64,000 nucleotides of DNA from JAAELZ01 sp965237485 (GTDB taxonomy: Bacteria; Pseudomonadota; Gammaproteobacteria; Arenicellales; Poriferihabitantaceae), in contig CBDEFQ010000006.1 of NCBI GenBank assembly GCA_965237485.1, positions 186,001-250,000 on the forward strand, written 5' to 3'. Below the pieces are notes generated by a model. That model worked only from the letters and a program-made list of their open reading frames with translations. It made no database searches and had not been told where the DNA came from. Positions 1 through 9,049 of this stretch are shown here, in pieces (the first letter of the stretch is position 1; each line of letters starts with the position of its first letter). The position numbers and the translations under genes were made by a program.

Positions 1-2
1 GC

Positions 3-174
3 AACAAAAACAAAGACCGGCTCAAGGTGTTGTATTGGGACAAGACGGGCTTTGCGTTATGGTACAAACGCCTTGAGGAGGATAAGTTTCGCTGGCCCAC
101 GCACAGTGACTTGGCGGTATTGCCGATTGATGGGAGGGCATTAAACAACCTACTCAGTGGTTTGTCGATAGAAC
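3..174 (+). pseudogene. IS66-family TnpB C-terminal fragment
   Basis: The window opens inside a tnpB reading frame of an IS66-type element. The encoded residues (start NKNKDRLKVLYWDKTGFALW) match the C-terminal part of the tnpB on the minus strand near 4,433-4,745. TnpB is the small accessory protein (IS66 Orf2) of three-gene IS66 elements. The frame is interrupted at 175 by the terminal inverted repeat of another IS66-type element and reads a few codons into it before a stop at 201-203. The N-terminal part lies outside the window. Confidence 0.85.
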
Positions 175-2071
175 GTAACTTCTCAATAACCCGTGGCAGG
201 TAAAATAAAACAAAATATTTCTTGACCGGGTTTTACGCTAAAAGGAAGGTAATTCAACGTGGTCGAGTGACTCGATTTAGGTTGAGTTCCAGGGCGGTTG
301 TAGGCCCCTTTACGCTAATAACAAAGATCGCTTAAGGACGTTTCAGGGGTGTCTTCTTAACGTTCGTTGTGGCGCAGTTCAGAAGGCAAAATTGGACTTT
401 CAAAACCGATGGTACACTAAGGTCTATCCAGTTAACGGACGTTTAAGACCTTGAGTAAGCTACCCTCTATTCCCGACATTCCTGAACAAGAACAAACCCC
501 CGCAGTAAAAATGTTGCGGGTGCTAGTGGAGCAGCTGTTGGTGCGAGTTCAACAACAGGACGAAGAAATAGCATTGCTTAAAGATGAAATCAATATTCTT
601 AAGGGGCAGAAGAGGCGGCCTACTGTTAAGGGCGGTAATATGGATAAGAAAACAGAGCCAAAACGTTCATCTTCTAGCGACAAACCTAAGCAGCGAGCTG
701 GGTCGAACAAGGCAAAGAAAACACCAAGGCTGTCAATTGACCTAAATCTGGTTATTGAACCAGCGAAGTCCGTGCCCGAAGGTTCTCGCTTTAAAGGCTA
801 TCGGGATTTTGTAGTGCAAGATTTGCTTATCAAGGTTCATACCACCCGCTATCGTTTAGCGCATTGGGTAACGCCAGACAATAAAAAGCTCAAAGGCCAG
901 TTACCGACATCCGTGGCAGGGCGACATTATGGGCCTCGTCTGGTCAGTTATATTCTCTATCAATATCATCATTGTCAAACCACGCAACCACTCTTGTTGG
1001 AACAGTTGCGAGAGTGGGGAATTGATATTTCTTCGGGACAAATTAACCCAATACTGATCAGCACTAAAGAGCCCTTTCATGCTGAGAAAGAGGCGTTGCT
1101 CTGAGCGCATCGTCTTACGTGACCGTGGACGATAGTGGTGCTCGCCATCAGGGCAAAAATGGCTATGTAACGCACATTGGTAATGACTTGTTTGCGTGGT
1201 TTAAAAGTACTCAATCAAAAAGTCGAATTAACTTCCTACCGCTATTAAGGGCTGGCAATACGGATTATCGTTTGAGTCAAAGTGCGTTGAATTATAGGCA
1301 ACAACATGGATTGCCAAAGCAAGCCTTAGCCGCTGTAACTGAGCACCGGGAACGCCGTATTGCCAACGAGGATGACTGGCTTGAAATGCTCGATAGCCTG
1401 TTGATCATTAAGGCACGTCACCGACGTATCACCGCCGAAGGGGCATTACTTGGTAGTATTTTGCATCATGGTCTGTGTGATGACATCGCTGTCGTCAGTG
1501 ATGATGCAGGGCAATTTAACATTTTGGCTCATGCCTTGTGTTGGATACACACCGAGCGCTTAATCCATAAGTTGATACCGCTGAACGAGGGACACCGGCA
1601 GAGCATGGCTAAAATACGCGACCAAGTCTGGTGCTTTTATCGGGCGTTAAAAGAGTATAAAACCCAGCCTTGCGAGAACCAACGTAAAATACTTGAGCAG
1701 CGTTTCGATGAAATCTTCACTCAACAGACATGCTACCAAACATTAAATCAGACGCTCAAACGAATCCATGCGAATCAAGCAGAATTACTGTTGGTGCTAG
1801 ATCGACCAGATATTCCGTTACACACCAATGGCAGTGAAACAGACATTCGCGATTACGTGAAAAAACGAAAAGTGAGTGGCTCCACCCGCAGCGATGCTGG
1901 CCAGCAGTGTCGGGACACGTTTGCGAGTTTGAAAAAGACCTGCCGAAAACTGGATATATCGTTCTGGCACTACCTGCCCCATCGACTTGGTATCGGTGAG
2001 CAACATATTGATCCTCTGCCAGATATCATTATGGAACGCGCCAGCTTTGCCACGGGTTATTGAGAAGTTAC
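175..2071 (+). mobile_element. Single-gene IS66-family element (ISBst12-like), 1,897 bp
   Basis: Both ends carry the inverted repeat GTAACTTCTCAATAACCCGT, starting at 175 and ending at 2,071. IS66-family ends typically begin GTAA. Only a TnpC-type transposase lies between them, as in the ISBst12 subgroup. A second copy at 39,619-42,874, once its two internal insertions are subtracted, is 1,907 bp; the 10-bp difference is the deletion seen in this copy's transposase. The 8-bp flanks (GATAGAAC on the left, AACCATGT on the right) do not match, so a target duplication is absent and the locus has been rearranged. Confidence 0.85.
451..2063 (+). pseudogene. IS66-family transposase (TnpC-type), frameshifted
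   Basis: The gene would encode about 540 residues from a TTG start (MSKLPSIPDIPEQE), with an N-terminal coiled-coil-like segment (residues about 20-55), a basic linker and a DDE_Tnp_IS66 catalytic domain. The frame stops at TGA 1102-1104 and resumes downstream (VTVDDSGARHQGKNGYVTHI). Compared with the copy on the minus strand near 41,930, ten bases are missing: one unit of a GCGTTGCTAA/GCGTTGCT direct repeat has been lost, the classic product of replication slippage. The transposase is therefore inactive here unless a frameshift rescues it. The stop codon lies within the right inverted repeat. Confidence 0.9.
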
Positions 2072-3299
2072 AACCATGTTAGGTGATTTTAAGGGATAAT
2101 TCTTTACCCAAGTACAACTACTTGGAGAATTTCATGGATAGTGCCTCTTTTTTTGACGATTTTCTAGTTCATTTTGACTCACTCACAGATCCGAGAGTTG
2201 AACGATGCCGTCGCCACGATCTTAGCGATATTTTGTTGTTAACGGTTCTTGCGGTCTTGTGCGGAGCTGAAAGTTGGACGGAGGTTGAACTATTTGGCAA
2301 GAGTAGAGAGTCAGAGCTTAAAGCCCTACTCAAACTCCCCAATGGTTTGCCTTCTCACGATACAATCGGTCGTGTCTTTAGCTTGTTGAATGCGCTTGAA
2401 TTTGAACGCTGTTTTATCCAGTGGGCACAAAGTCTAATGCGGGTTGAAGGTGAACAGATTGTGGCGATTGATGGTAAGAGCTTACGCCGCTCACATAACC
2501 GCAATAAGCAACGCGTCATGCTCCACTTAGTGAGTGCGTATGCGACTGATCAGGGGCTGATGCTAGGGCAGATAAAGACCGAAGACCATAGCAATGAAAT
2601 CAAGGTAATTCCTGAGCTGGTTAAGCAATTACAACTTGCTGGAAGCACCGTAACGATTGATGCCATGGGTTGCCAAAAAGACATCGCCAAGAGTATTCGA
2701 GATCAACAGGCAGATTACGTTCTGGTGCTTAAGGGCAATCAAGGCAACTTACACGAAGATGTGGTTGTTTATTGGGAGTCTGAGTTAGCCAAAGCGGCTG
2801 AAACAAAACACGGTTACTATGAAACACACGACCAAGGTCACGGGCGTGTTGAGGAGCGCCGCCACTGGGTGAGTGATGATATTGAGTGGCTGCGAGAGCG
2901 GCATCCCCATTGGCCTGACTTACACAGTATTGGAGTGGTTGAGTCACACCGACATATTGATGGCAAAGAGTCGATAGAGCGACGGTTTTATATCAGCTCA
3001 AGGCAAGCAAATGCCCAACACTTTGCACGAGCTGTACGCCAGCATTGGCGGATAGGAAATCAACTGCACTGGGTGTTAGATGTGAGCTTCAACGAAGAGC
3101 AGAGTCGAGTGCGTGAAGGTCATGCTGCTCAGAACTTTGCTATCATTCGTCGTATGGCATTGAACATGTTGAAACAGGAACCTTCAAAACTGAGCATGAA
3201 AGCGAAACGGCGCAAGGCTGGCTGGGACTTCGCCTTCATGTGCAAGGTGCTCAATGCCAATGATTTATAATGCGATAATGCGATAATGCGATTGCCCTG
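2072..3299 (+). mobile_element. ISAs1-family element, left end missing
   Basis: The right end is TGCGATTGCCCTG at 3287-3299, the typical ISAs1-family terminal sequence. No matching CAGGGCAATCGCA exists between 2,072 and the transposase start, so the left terminus has been lost, apparently where the IS66-type element ends at 2,071. The tail just after the stop codon carries short tandem repeats of GCGATAAT (about 3272-3287). Confidence 0.8.
2134..3270 (+). CDS. ISAs1-family transposase
   Basis: 378 residues from ATG 2134, preceded by a GGAG ribosome-binding site at 2124-2127. An upstream ATG-less extension is open but unlikely to be used. Visible family features are an N-terminal DDE_Tnp_1-associated domain (LTDPRVERCRRHDLSDILLL), the catalytic-core stretch IDGKSLRRSHN, VTIDAMGCQKDIA, and the C-terminal RQHWRIGNQLHWVLDVSFNE block with the catalytic acidic residue. 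The length and blocks match full-length ISAs1 transposases, so the protein looks intact. Because the left IS end is missing, this copy is probably unable to move by itself but may act on other copies. Confidence 0.92.
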   Translation: MDSASFFDDFLVHFDSLTDPRVERCRRHDLSDILLLTVLAVLCGAESWTEVELFGKSRESELKALLKLPNGLPSHDTIGRVFSLLNALEFERCFIQWAQSLMRVEGEQIVAIDGKSLRRSHNRNKQRVMLHLVSAYATDQGLMLGQIKTEDHSNEIKVIPELVKQLQLAGSTVTIDAMGCQKDIAKSIRDQQADYVLVLKGNQGNLHEDVVVYWESELAKAAETKHGYYETHDQGHGRVEERRHWVSDDIEWLRERHPHWPDLHSIGVVESHRHIDGKESIERRFYISSRQANAQHFARAVRQHWRIGNQLHWVLDVSFNEEQSRVREGHAAQNFAIIRRMALNMLKQEPSKLSMKAKRRKAGWDFAFMCKVLNANDL

Positions 3300-3391
3300 G
3301 TAAAATATAGCTCTTTATATTTAGACGGGTATAGTGTAATATTTGTTGTAATTTGGAGCAGGTTAAGGTTAATAAGGAAAATTTGGCGGGT

Positions 3392-4144
3392 ATGAAAAAA
3401 ACAATCGAAAACATGAAAGATAGTGGGTCAGATGTAAAGCAATCAGACACTAAAAAAATTAGCAGGCGAAGATCGATAGCCAGTATCGCTGTGTTAGGTG
3501 GGGTGGGGCGGAGTGGAGTAAACCTATTATCTCCAGCGTAATTCTCCCCGCGCATGCACAATCGAGCGTTACAACGTGCCCCCCTGGTATTATAAGGTCA
3601 AACAGGTGTCAAAGGTACACAAGGCACCAAGGGTCAAAAAGGTCCTAAAGGTCCTAAAGGTGACATAAGAACGACAGGTAGGGCAGGCGACATAGGTGGG
3701 CCAGGTGGGGAAGGCGGACCGGGACGCCCGCCAGCAGGATTTCCTGATTGCCCCCGGTGCAAAGGGTGATCCAGGTCCAAAGGGTGACACAGGTGCTCAG
3801 GGTTCGAGAGGTAGTCAAGGTGACACAGGTGAAGATGCGGTTGCCGCCCCAGCTACAAGGACCGCTGCGCCTCCGGGTACAACGTGCCCCCTGGTATTAA
3901 AGGTCAAATAGGTGCCAAAGGTACACAAGGCGAAAAAGGCACCAAGGGTAAACCTGGTGACATAGGTCAGCCAGGCGGGGAAGGTGGGGAAGGTCAGAAA
4001 GGTCAGCCAGGTGGGAAAGGCGGACCGGGATCCCCGCCAACAGGATTTCCTGATTGCCCCCGGTGAAACGGGTGATTCAGGTGCAAGGGGTGACAGAGGT
4101 ATGCAGGGTGAGACAGGTGACCCGGGTGGTGACCCAGCTCAATG
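3392..4144 (+). pseudogene. Decayed Tat-exported collagen-like protein
   Basis: The N-terminal frame (ATG 3392) encodes a polar leader followed by SRRRSIASIAVLGG, a twin-arginine-type signal. A frameshift near 3505-3515 moves the rest of the signal, WSKPIISSVILPAHAQ, to another frame. From about 3590 to 4140 the sequence encodes Gly-X-Y triplets (for example GAKGDPGPKGDTGAQG) in all three frames, split by at least four further indels or stops. A block starting ACAACGTGCCCC is repeated at about 3571 and 3878, giving an internal duplication of about 300 bp. This would have been a secreted or surface collagen-like protein. Several indels are in homopolymers (runs of C), so assembly error is a minor alternative, although the many unambiguous pseudogenes nearby favour true decay. 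No gene is apparent at 4145-4409. Confidence 0.75.
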
Positions 4145-4400
4145 AATCAGCTGCAGCTGCCGCAGTTTAACCAGATGTTCTGCTCGACTTTTTAAGCCCA
4201 GTACATCTGAAACCTACGGTTGAGACGTGAAAACCGTATAAAATGGATTAGTTATCAATACAAAGTCAATGTGGGTAATCAGACACTACACGCCCGTGTA
4301 TGCAGCCATTTAGCTGGACTAAAGATTCCTACTAACAGGATGAAAAATTGCTTGTTATATTATTTGACACGGATCAGTGAGCGATGCTACTGCTCTTAAA

Positions 4401-4745
4401 TCAATATTCACCACGGATTATTGAGAAGTTACGTTCTATCGACAAACCACTGAGTAGGTTGTTTAATGCCCTCCCATCAATCGGCAATACCGCCAAGTCA
4501 CTGTGCGTGGGCCAGCGAAACTTATCCTCCTCAAGGCGTTTGTACCATAACGCAAAGCCCGTCTTGTCCCAATACAACACCTTGAGCCGGTCTTTGTTTT
4601 TGTTGCAGAATACATATAAGCCTTCGGCATACGGGCTTAGCCCCATCTCTTGTTCTACAATCACGCTTAAACCATTCACTGCCTTGCGAAAATCAACTGG
4701 TGCGCGATGCAAATAAACGGGCGGTAACTGAGTTAGCCACTTCAT
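4401..4745 (-). pseudogene. IS66 TnpB, 3'-truncated
   Basis: 114 residues from ATG 4745 (MKWLTQLPPVYLHRAPVDFR), with the conserved TnpB core: DFRKAVNGLSVIVEQEMGLS, YVFCNKNKDRLKVLYWDKTG, LWYKRLEEDKFRWP. The last codons (after SIERNF) are read from the foreign terminal repeat at 4,410-4,432, so the natural C-terminus is lost. The start codon overlaps the tnpA stop. The companion fragment at 3-174 has the same breakpoint. Confidence 0.88.
4410..4432 (-). repeat. Solo terminal repeat of an IS66-type element
   Basis: The sequence CACGGATTATTGAGAAGTTAC differs by only a few bases from the inverted repeat of the 1.9-kb IS66-type element, but no transposase is attached. It abuts the minus-strand tnpB fragment at exactly the tnpB position where the intact IS end at 175 abuts the plus-strand fragment. 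It is either an end left after deletion of a related element or the product of an inversion. Confidence 0.7.
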
Positions 4746-4833
4746 GATAAAACTTGATCGAGCATCAGGCTCAGAGCCTGCGCATCTAAAGTATCACCTA
4801 ATTCGGCAATTTTCAGGGTAGTTGCACATTTTC

Positions 4834-5883
4834 CTACGCAGCCAATAATACTTCTTTTTGTGGGTTCAGCGCAACCGCACCACAAGGCCGCCAATTTCGG
4901 GTTTGGCCAGACCACCGATTAGGTTTTGCTGCTTTAGCTTCCTGATAAACAACTTCTCGTTTTGCTAATAGGGCACTATCTTCACCGCGATAACGCTGGC
5001 CAGGTGTAACGTAGCGTATAGCACTGTGACGATGTTCTTCGTTATACCATTGCATAAACTTACCCACCCATTGGCGGGCGGCCTCTAAGCTATCGAAGCC
5101 TTGAGAAGGCCACGCAGGGCAATACTTTACCGTTCTAAACATGGATTCAATATAAGCGTTGTCATTGCTTACTCTTGGCCTTGAGTAAGAGGGCTTTATT
5201 CCTAATGCTTCTAACTTCGCTCTCATTGTGAACGATTTCATTGGGCTGCCATTATCACTGTGTAAGACGGGCATGCCATCGCAGCTGGCCACTTTTAGAG
5301 CCGCCTGAGACATCAACTGCGCACCTAATTCACCGCTTTCAACAGGATGTACTTCCCAGTGAACGCCATAGCGACTGTAAAGGTCTTCTACCATGTACAG
5401 GTAATAATGCTTGCCAATAGTACGCGTCGCCAAATAGGTGATATCCCACATCCACACAGCATTAGGTTTTAGTGCTATATGAGTATCGGGTGTTCGGGAC
5501 TGCTTTTGTTTGGCGCGGCCGCGGTGCTTCAATTGCCCATGCGCCTTGAGAACTCGATAAAAGCTAGACTCGCTGGCCACATAAATACCTTTGTCAGCCA
5601 ACTGCGGTACTATTTGCGACGGCGGCAAATGATTGTATGCCGATTCATTACATATCGATAAAATGTGTTGCTGCTCTTGCTCGCTTAGTTTATTGCCAGG
5701 GACTGGCTTTTCTACCAAAGGACGTTGATCACTGCGGATACTATCTTCTCCTTTTGGCTTCCAACGTCTAAGCGTAGACTCGGCAAGGCCAACCAACTCA
5801 CAAGCACTTGAACGCTTTGAACCTGCGTCTACTGCTTCATTAACATCATTGATTACTTTAATGCGCGTCTGAGTCGTAATCAT
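4834..5883 (-). CDS. IS OrfB, rve-type DDE transposase (copy 1)
   Basis: About 349 residues from ATG 5883 (MITTQTRIKVINDVNEAVDA), chosen because it overlaps the orfA stop. It has an N-terminal HTH (SACELVGLAESTLRRWKP), an HTH_21-like region, then the RNase-H-fold integrase core. Catalytic residues are visible in VWMWDITYLAT (first D), LHSDNGSPM (second D) and DNAYIESMFRTVKY (E). It ends with YNEEHRHSAIRYVTPGQRY, typical of IS3-family OrfB. All three acidic residues are present, so it looks active. Confidence 0.9.
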   Translation of the reverse strand: MITTQTRIKVINDVNEAVDAGSKRSSACELVGLAESTLRRWKPKGEDSIRSDQRPLVEKPVPGNKLSEQEQQHILSICNESAYNHLPPSQIVPQLADKGIYVASESSFYRVLKAHGQLKHRGRAKQKQSRTPDTHIALKPNAVWMWDITYLATRTIGKHYYLYMVEDLYSRYGVHWEVHPVESGELGAQLMSQAALKVASCDGMPVLHSDNGSPMKSFTMRAKLEALGIKPSYSRPRVSNDNAYIESMFRTVKYCPAWPSQGFDSLEAARQWVGKFMQWYNEEHRHSAIRYVTPGQRYRGEDSALLAKREVVYQEAKAAKPNRWSGQTRNWRPCGAVALNPQKEVLLAA

Positions 5884-6371
5884 ACTTCCTCGTCCTCCCA
5901 AAGCGCCTGAAACTTTTTTTGTAATACTAATAATGCGGCCGTTTCAGCCAAGGCTTTATCTTTGCGGCGCAGCTGGGTTTCTAGCTTCTTCTTGTCTTTT
6001 TTTAACGCACGTATTTCATCGCGCGCAACTTTAGGGCTAATGAGAGCCTCATCAACACCATTAATACAAGCTTCTCGCCATTGCGTTATTTGAGTAGGGT
6101 ATAGGCCTTTCTCTCGGCAATACGCAGATAATTCTTGTTCATTCATCGCAGCAGTTTCAAGAACTACGGTGAACTTAGTTTGGCAATCCCACTGATTAGA
6201 TGAATCACTATTAGGCATTAAAACTCCTGATCGTCTGGCTTTATTTCGCCAATCATACAAGGTTTGAACACTGATTCCTTCTTCTCTAGATATTTCTGCG
6301 AAGGACTGACTATTTGATGATAATAATTTAGATAAAACAGCTTCTCTTCGTTCTACGCTATATTTCGGCAT
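5880..6371 (-). CDS. IS OrfA, helix-turn-helix subunit (copy 1)
   Basis: 163 residues. The N-terminal Tnp_8-like helix-turn-helix (FAEISREEGISVQTLYDWRN, residues about 24-43) is followed by a second HTH-like segment and a Lys/Glu-rich coiled coil (KKDKKKLETQLRRKDKALAE, about 127-146), as in OrfA proteins of IS3-type elements, where this subunit recognises the IS ends. It is longer than classical IS3 OrfA (about 90-100 residues). The stop overlaps the orfB start as ATGA, which suggests translational coupling rather than the -1 frameshift used by most IS3 elements. Proteins of copies 1, 2 and 3 are identical. Confidence 0.88.
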   Translation of the reverse strand: MPKYSVERREAVLSKLLSSNSQSFAEISREEGISVQTLYDWRNKARRSGVLMPNSDSSNQWDCQTKFTVVLETAAMNEQELSAYCREKGLYPTQITQWREACINGVDEALISPKVARDEIRALKKDKKKLETQLRRKDKALAETAALLVLQKKFQALWEDEEV

Positions 6372-7775
6372 GAGTATTTCTCCGCCGCCCCTTGTGAATT
6401 AAAATGTGTGCAACTACCCTGACGTCTGGGGAATTCAATATCAATGACCCGAATGCGTGGCTGCTTTGTCATTGCCTTGCTAAATTGTACGCCGCCATGC
6501 GGTGCATAGCTTGGCTTTGGGCTGACACGCACAAATTTATCTTTGCCACCCTGTAATTGCGTTTTGCGGGTGCTGAAGTATTTCGGGTTGATATCATACT
6601 GTCTACAATAAGCTGCAGCGCTTAAACCGCTAGATTGCTGATCAGCTATCAATTCTCGCCATTGCTCTTTACTTCGTCTTGTCATTGGTACGCTCCAAAT
6701 TAAAAGCGTGACAATAAGGTTTTCCTCAACAGATCGGTAGTATGCCTTTTACTTGGCGCTTACAGTTATGCTGCACTCTCATTGTATTTAATTGTTCAGT
6801 TTTACTCGCTGACAGGTGTCCAGTTTTAAACGCTGATTGACAATTACGAATCTAAACGTCTGAATCCGCTAATAAGGGCTAGCTCAGTATTTGTTGAAAC
6901 CGATAACCAAGGGCGACCTCTGGAAACGTTTTCGGTTAAAAGTGTTCAAGTGGACTCTGCAATTGGTGAAGAAGGACTACAGTCGCTGGTGGACCAAGGC
7001 GTAGTTGCATGGGCATTTAAAGAGCAGCAAGTATACGGAGGTCAATTATGCTACTAGCAACAGGTTGAACGGTGATGAACGTCTGTGTGCTATGAAGGTT
7101 CTGACAGGTAAAGATCTAGGACATGAATTCAACGTAGTATCTAAAATACATTATGATGAGCATGGACGGATTGTGCGCTTTAATCAGCAAGCGAAAGACG
7201 ATGATCTAACTGTTGCGCATCACTTCGACCCAGTTAGGTCAATACTTGAACTACACGGCTGCCGCACAACGATCCGTTAAAGACAAACATTGGAGTCTTA
7301 CGCCGACCTCGGATGCAGATAAAACTCGCTACGCTCGTTTTTACGACTATGAAGAGAATAGTTTTACCCACGTAAATGATGCGGGTGTTATAACAAAGCA
7401 TGACGCACCAACTGGGAATATCTCAAGCATTGCTTTGAAATACAAAGGTCAAAACACCTCAGGGAGAGAAACGATAGGTAGTACTAACTACACTGCGAAT
7501 TACGATAAGTTTTTAAGACTAAAGAATGGACTAGGATCCGCCTGGATCAAGGATGAAAATCGGCAGGTACACCCTGGGTTTGATTCATCCTCTCCCTATG
7601 CGACATGCTATGCCCAAGACTTTGATTTTGATGATAGAAATAATGTTATCGATCGAACCCAATTTACTTTCGACGATATTCTGCGAAAACAAAATTATGT
7701 GCGGAAATTGGAGACACGCCATAATGTGGATATTTCAAGAGTAGCTGAAGTAGTCTGGAAATACCTATTTGAACT

Positions 7776-9049
7776 CACTGCTGTCCCGTTAACACTAAAG
7801 AAACAGGCCTGATTTTCTCTCAATTTGATAAAATACGTTTAGCGATAAACCGTTGAATCAAATAGGAAAATCAGACCATGTCACATTGTAATACCGTTCT
7901 AAATCAAATACTCAAAATTGTTCCGAGACATGAATTCGAGGCACTCGCAATTCAACATCATTCGGGGCGTTCATTCCGCAGAGCGTCTCGTTGGTCACAG
8001 TTCGTGAGCCTGACTATAGCTCAATTGACTGGCCGTCATAGCTTGCGTGATATTGTTGATAATGTCAGTGCTCAATCACACCGCTTGTATCATCTTGGTA
8101 GTGCAGTGTTAACGCGGTCCAATCTTTCACGCATCAATGAGAACAAGCCTTCGAGCCTTTATGAAGCGCTATTCTCTCAATTACTCAAGTGCTGTCAGAG
8201 CAAAACGCCAGGGCATAACTTTCGTTTCAAGAATCCCCTGTATTCGCTGGACTCATCTACCATTGATCTGTGCTTATCGGTTTTCCCATGGGCAGACTTT
8301 CGATCAACTAAAGGGGCAATCAAACTGCATGTAGGCCTGAATCATGATGGTTACTTACCTGAGTTTGTTAATATCACCGAGGGTAAATGTGCTGATGTTA
8401 CTGCGGGCAGGAAAGTAGCTTTCCCGAAAGGCAGCATTGTAGTTATTGACCGTGGATACAACGACTATGCTTGGTATAAGCAATTGAATGACAAGGGAAT
8501 ATACTTTGTCACACGATTAAAGAAGAATGCTGCATACCGCCTTATCAAGCGACATAGTGTACGCAAGGGAACGGGACTTAGCAGTGATCAAACGATTGAA
8601 TTCACGGGGGTCAAAGCAGCAAAGGAGTGTTCGATTCGATTACGCCGTATTGGTTATCGCGATGCCACTACAGGCAAGCATTATGTGTTTTTAACCAACC
8701 ACTTTAAGCTCAGTGCTCAAACTATCGCCGATATTTATAAAGCCAGATGGCAGGTGGAATTATTCTTCAAGTGGATCAAGCAGAACTTAAAGGTGAAGTC
8801 ATTTATCGGCACCAGCAAGAACGCAGTATTGACCCAAATATGGATTGCGTTATGTATTTACCTAATACTGATGTTCATCAAATTGCAGTCGAAGGCGGGC
8901 AAAACGATGCAACAAATATTGAGGGTATTGCAGCTTAATTTGTTTGAAAAACGTGATTTAATGGCACTGTTGCGAGGGGACCCGATGCATCACCCAAACC
9001 TTAATCCTAATCAATTTTCGTTGCTGTGAAAGTTAACGGGACAGCAGTG
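7776..9049 (+). mobile_element. IS4-family element, 1,274 bp, copy 1
   Basis: Inverted repeats CACTGCTGTCCCGTTAAC at both ends, with a perfect 9-bp target duplication ATTTGAACT at 7767-7775 and 9050-9058. Excising the element with one duplication rejoins the RHS pseudogene frame (...WKYLFEL/ENSKEFW...), which proves a simple insertion. Confidence 0.95.
7878..9029 (+). CDS. IS4-family transposase (copy 1)
   Basis: 383 residues, with an N-terminal DUF4372-like domain (MSHCNTVLNQILKIVPRHEF) followed by the DDE_Tnp_1 core. Catalytic signatures are SLDSSTIDLCLSVFPWADF (first D), VIDRGYNDYAWY (second D) and the IS4 YREK-type signature YKARWQVELFFKWIKQNLKV containing the catalytic Glu. Full length and all acidic residues kept. 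It differs from the copy at 31,481 by a handful of residues, for example KCCQSK versus KRCQSK, consistent with recent spread. Confidence 0.95.
   Translation: MSHCNTVLNQILKIVPRHEFEALAIQHHSGRSFRRASRWSQFVSLTIAQLTGRHSLRDIVDNVSAQSHRLYHLGSAVLTRSNLSRINENKPSSLYEALFSQLLKCCQSKTPGHNFRFKNPLYSLDSSTIDLCLSVFPWADFRSTKGAIKLHVGLNHDGYLPEFVNITEGKCADVTAGRKVAFPKGSIVVIDRGYNDYAWYKQLNDKGIYFVTRLKKNAAYRLIKRHSVRKGTGLSSDQTIEFTGVKAAKECSIRLRRIGYRDATTGKHYVFLTNHFKLSAQTIADIYKARWQVELFFKWIKQNLKVKSFIGTSKNAVLTQIWIALCIYLILMFIKLQSKAGKTMQQILRVLQLNLFEKRDLMALLRGDPMHHPNLNPNQFSLL

Larger units (their letters stand above)
4804..6431 (-). mobile_element. 1,628-bp two-ORF IS (IS3-like, rve transposase), copy 1
   Basis: Ends in element orientation are CCCCAGACGTCAGGGTAG... 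and ...CTACCCTGAAAATTGCCG. The inner CAGGGTAGTTGCACA is perfectly inverted, but the outer ten bases differ between ends. The flanking duplication AATT (4800-4803 and 6432-6435) and the identical length of copies 1, 2 and 3 fix the termini. It is inserted in IS66 tnpA. The protein pair is the IS3-like OrfA/OrfB type. Confidence 0.9.
4742..6685 (-). pseudogene. IS66 TnpA, split by an IS insertion
   Basis: The N-terminal 254 nt (6685-6432; MTRRSKEQWRELIADQQSSG) encode the helix-turn-helix part of IS66 TnpA. The remainder is 4799-4742 (GDTLDAQALSLMLDQVLS). Removing the IS and one AATT copy gives exactly 104 codons ending TGA, and that stop overlaps the ATG of tnpB as ATGA, the normal translational coupling of IS66 orf1/orf2. 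This confirms the insertion point. As it stands the reading frame runs into the inserted IS (FPRRQGSC...) and yields a chimeric C-terminus. Confidence 0.88.
4433..6763 (-). mobile_element. IS66-family three-gene element remnant (tnpA-tnpB, no tnpC)
   Basis: On the minus strand the left end is GTAAGCGCCAAGTAAAAGGC (6763 downward), a typical IS66 terminus. It is followed by tnpA (interrupted) and tnpB. The element stops inside tnpB at 4,433, and tnpC and the right end are absent. The 1,628-bp IS at 4,804-6,431 sits inside tnpA with a 4-bp AATT target duplication. Confidence 0.8.

Noticed and set aside
3500..4070. Treating all frameshifts here as sequencing errors
   Set aside because: Some indels are in C runs, but others (such as the extra T near 3,593 and the stop at 4,064-4,066) are not, and neighbouring genes show unambiguous decay.
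3590..4140. Short repeated units that could suggest a CRISPR array
   Set aside because: The repeats are 9-bp Gly-X-Y codon patterns without constant-length spacers; collagen-like coding explains them.
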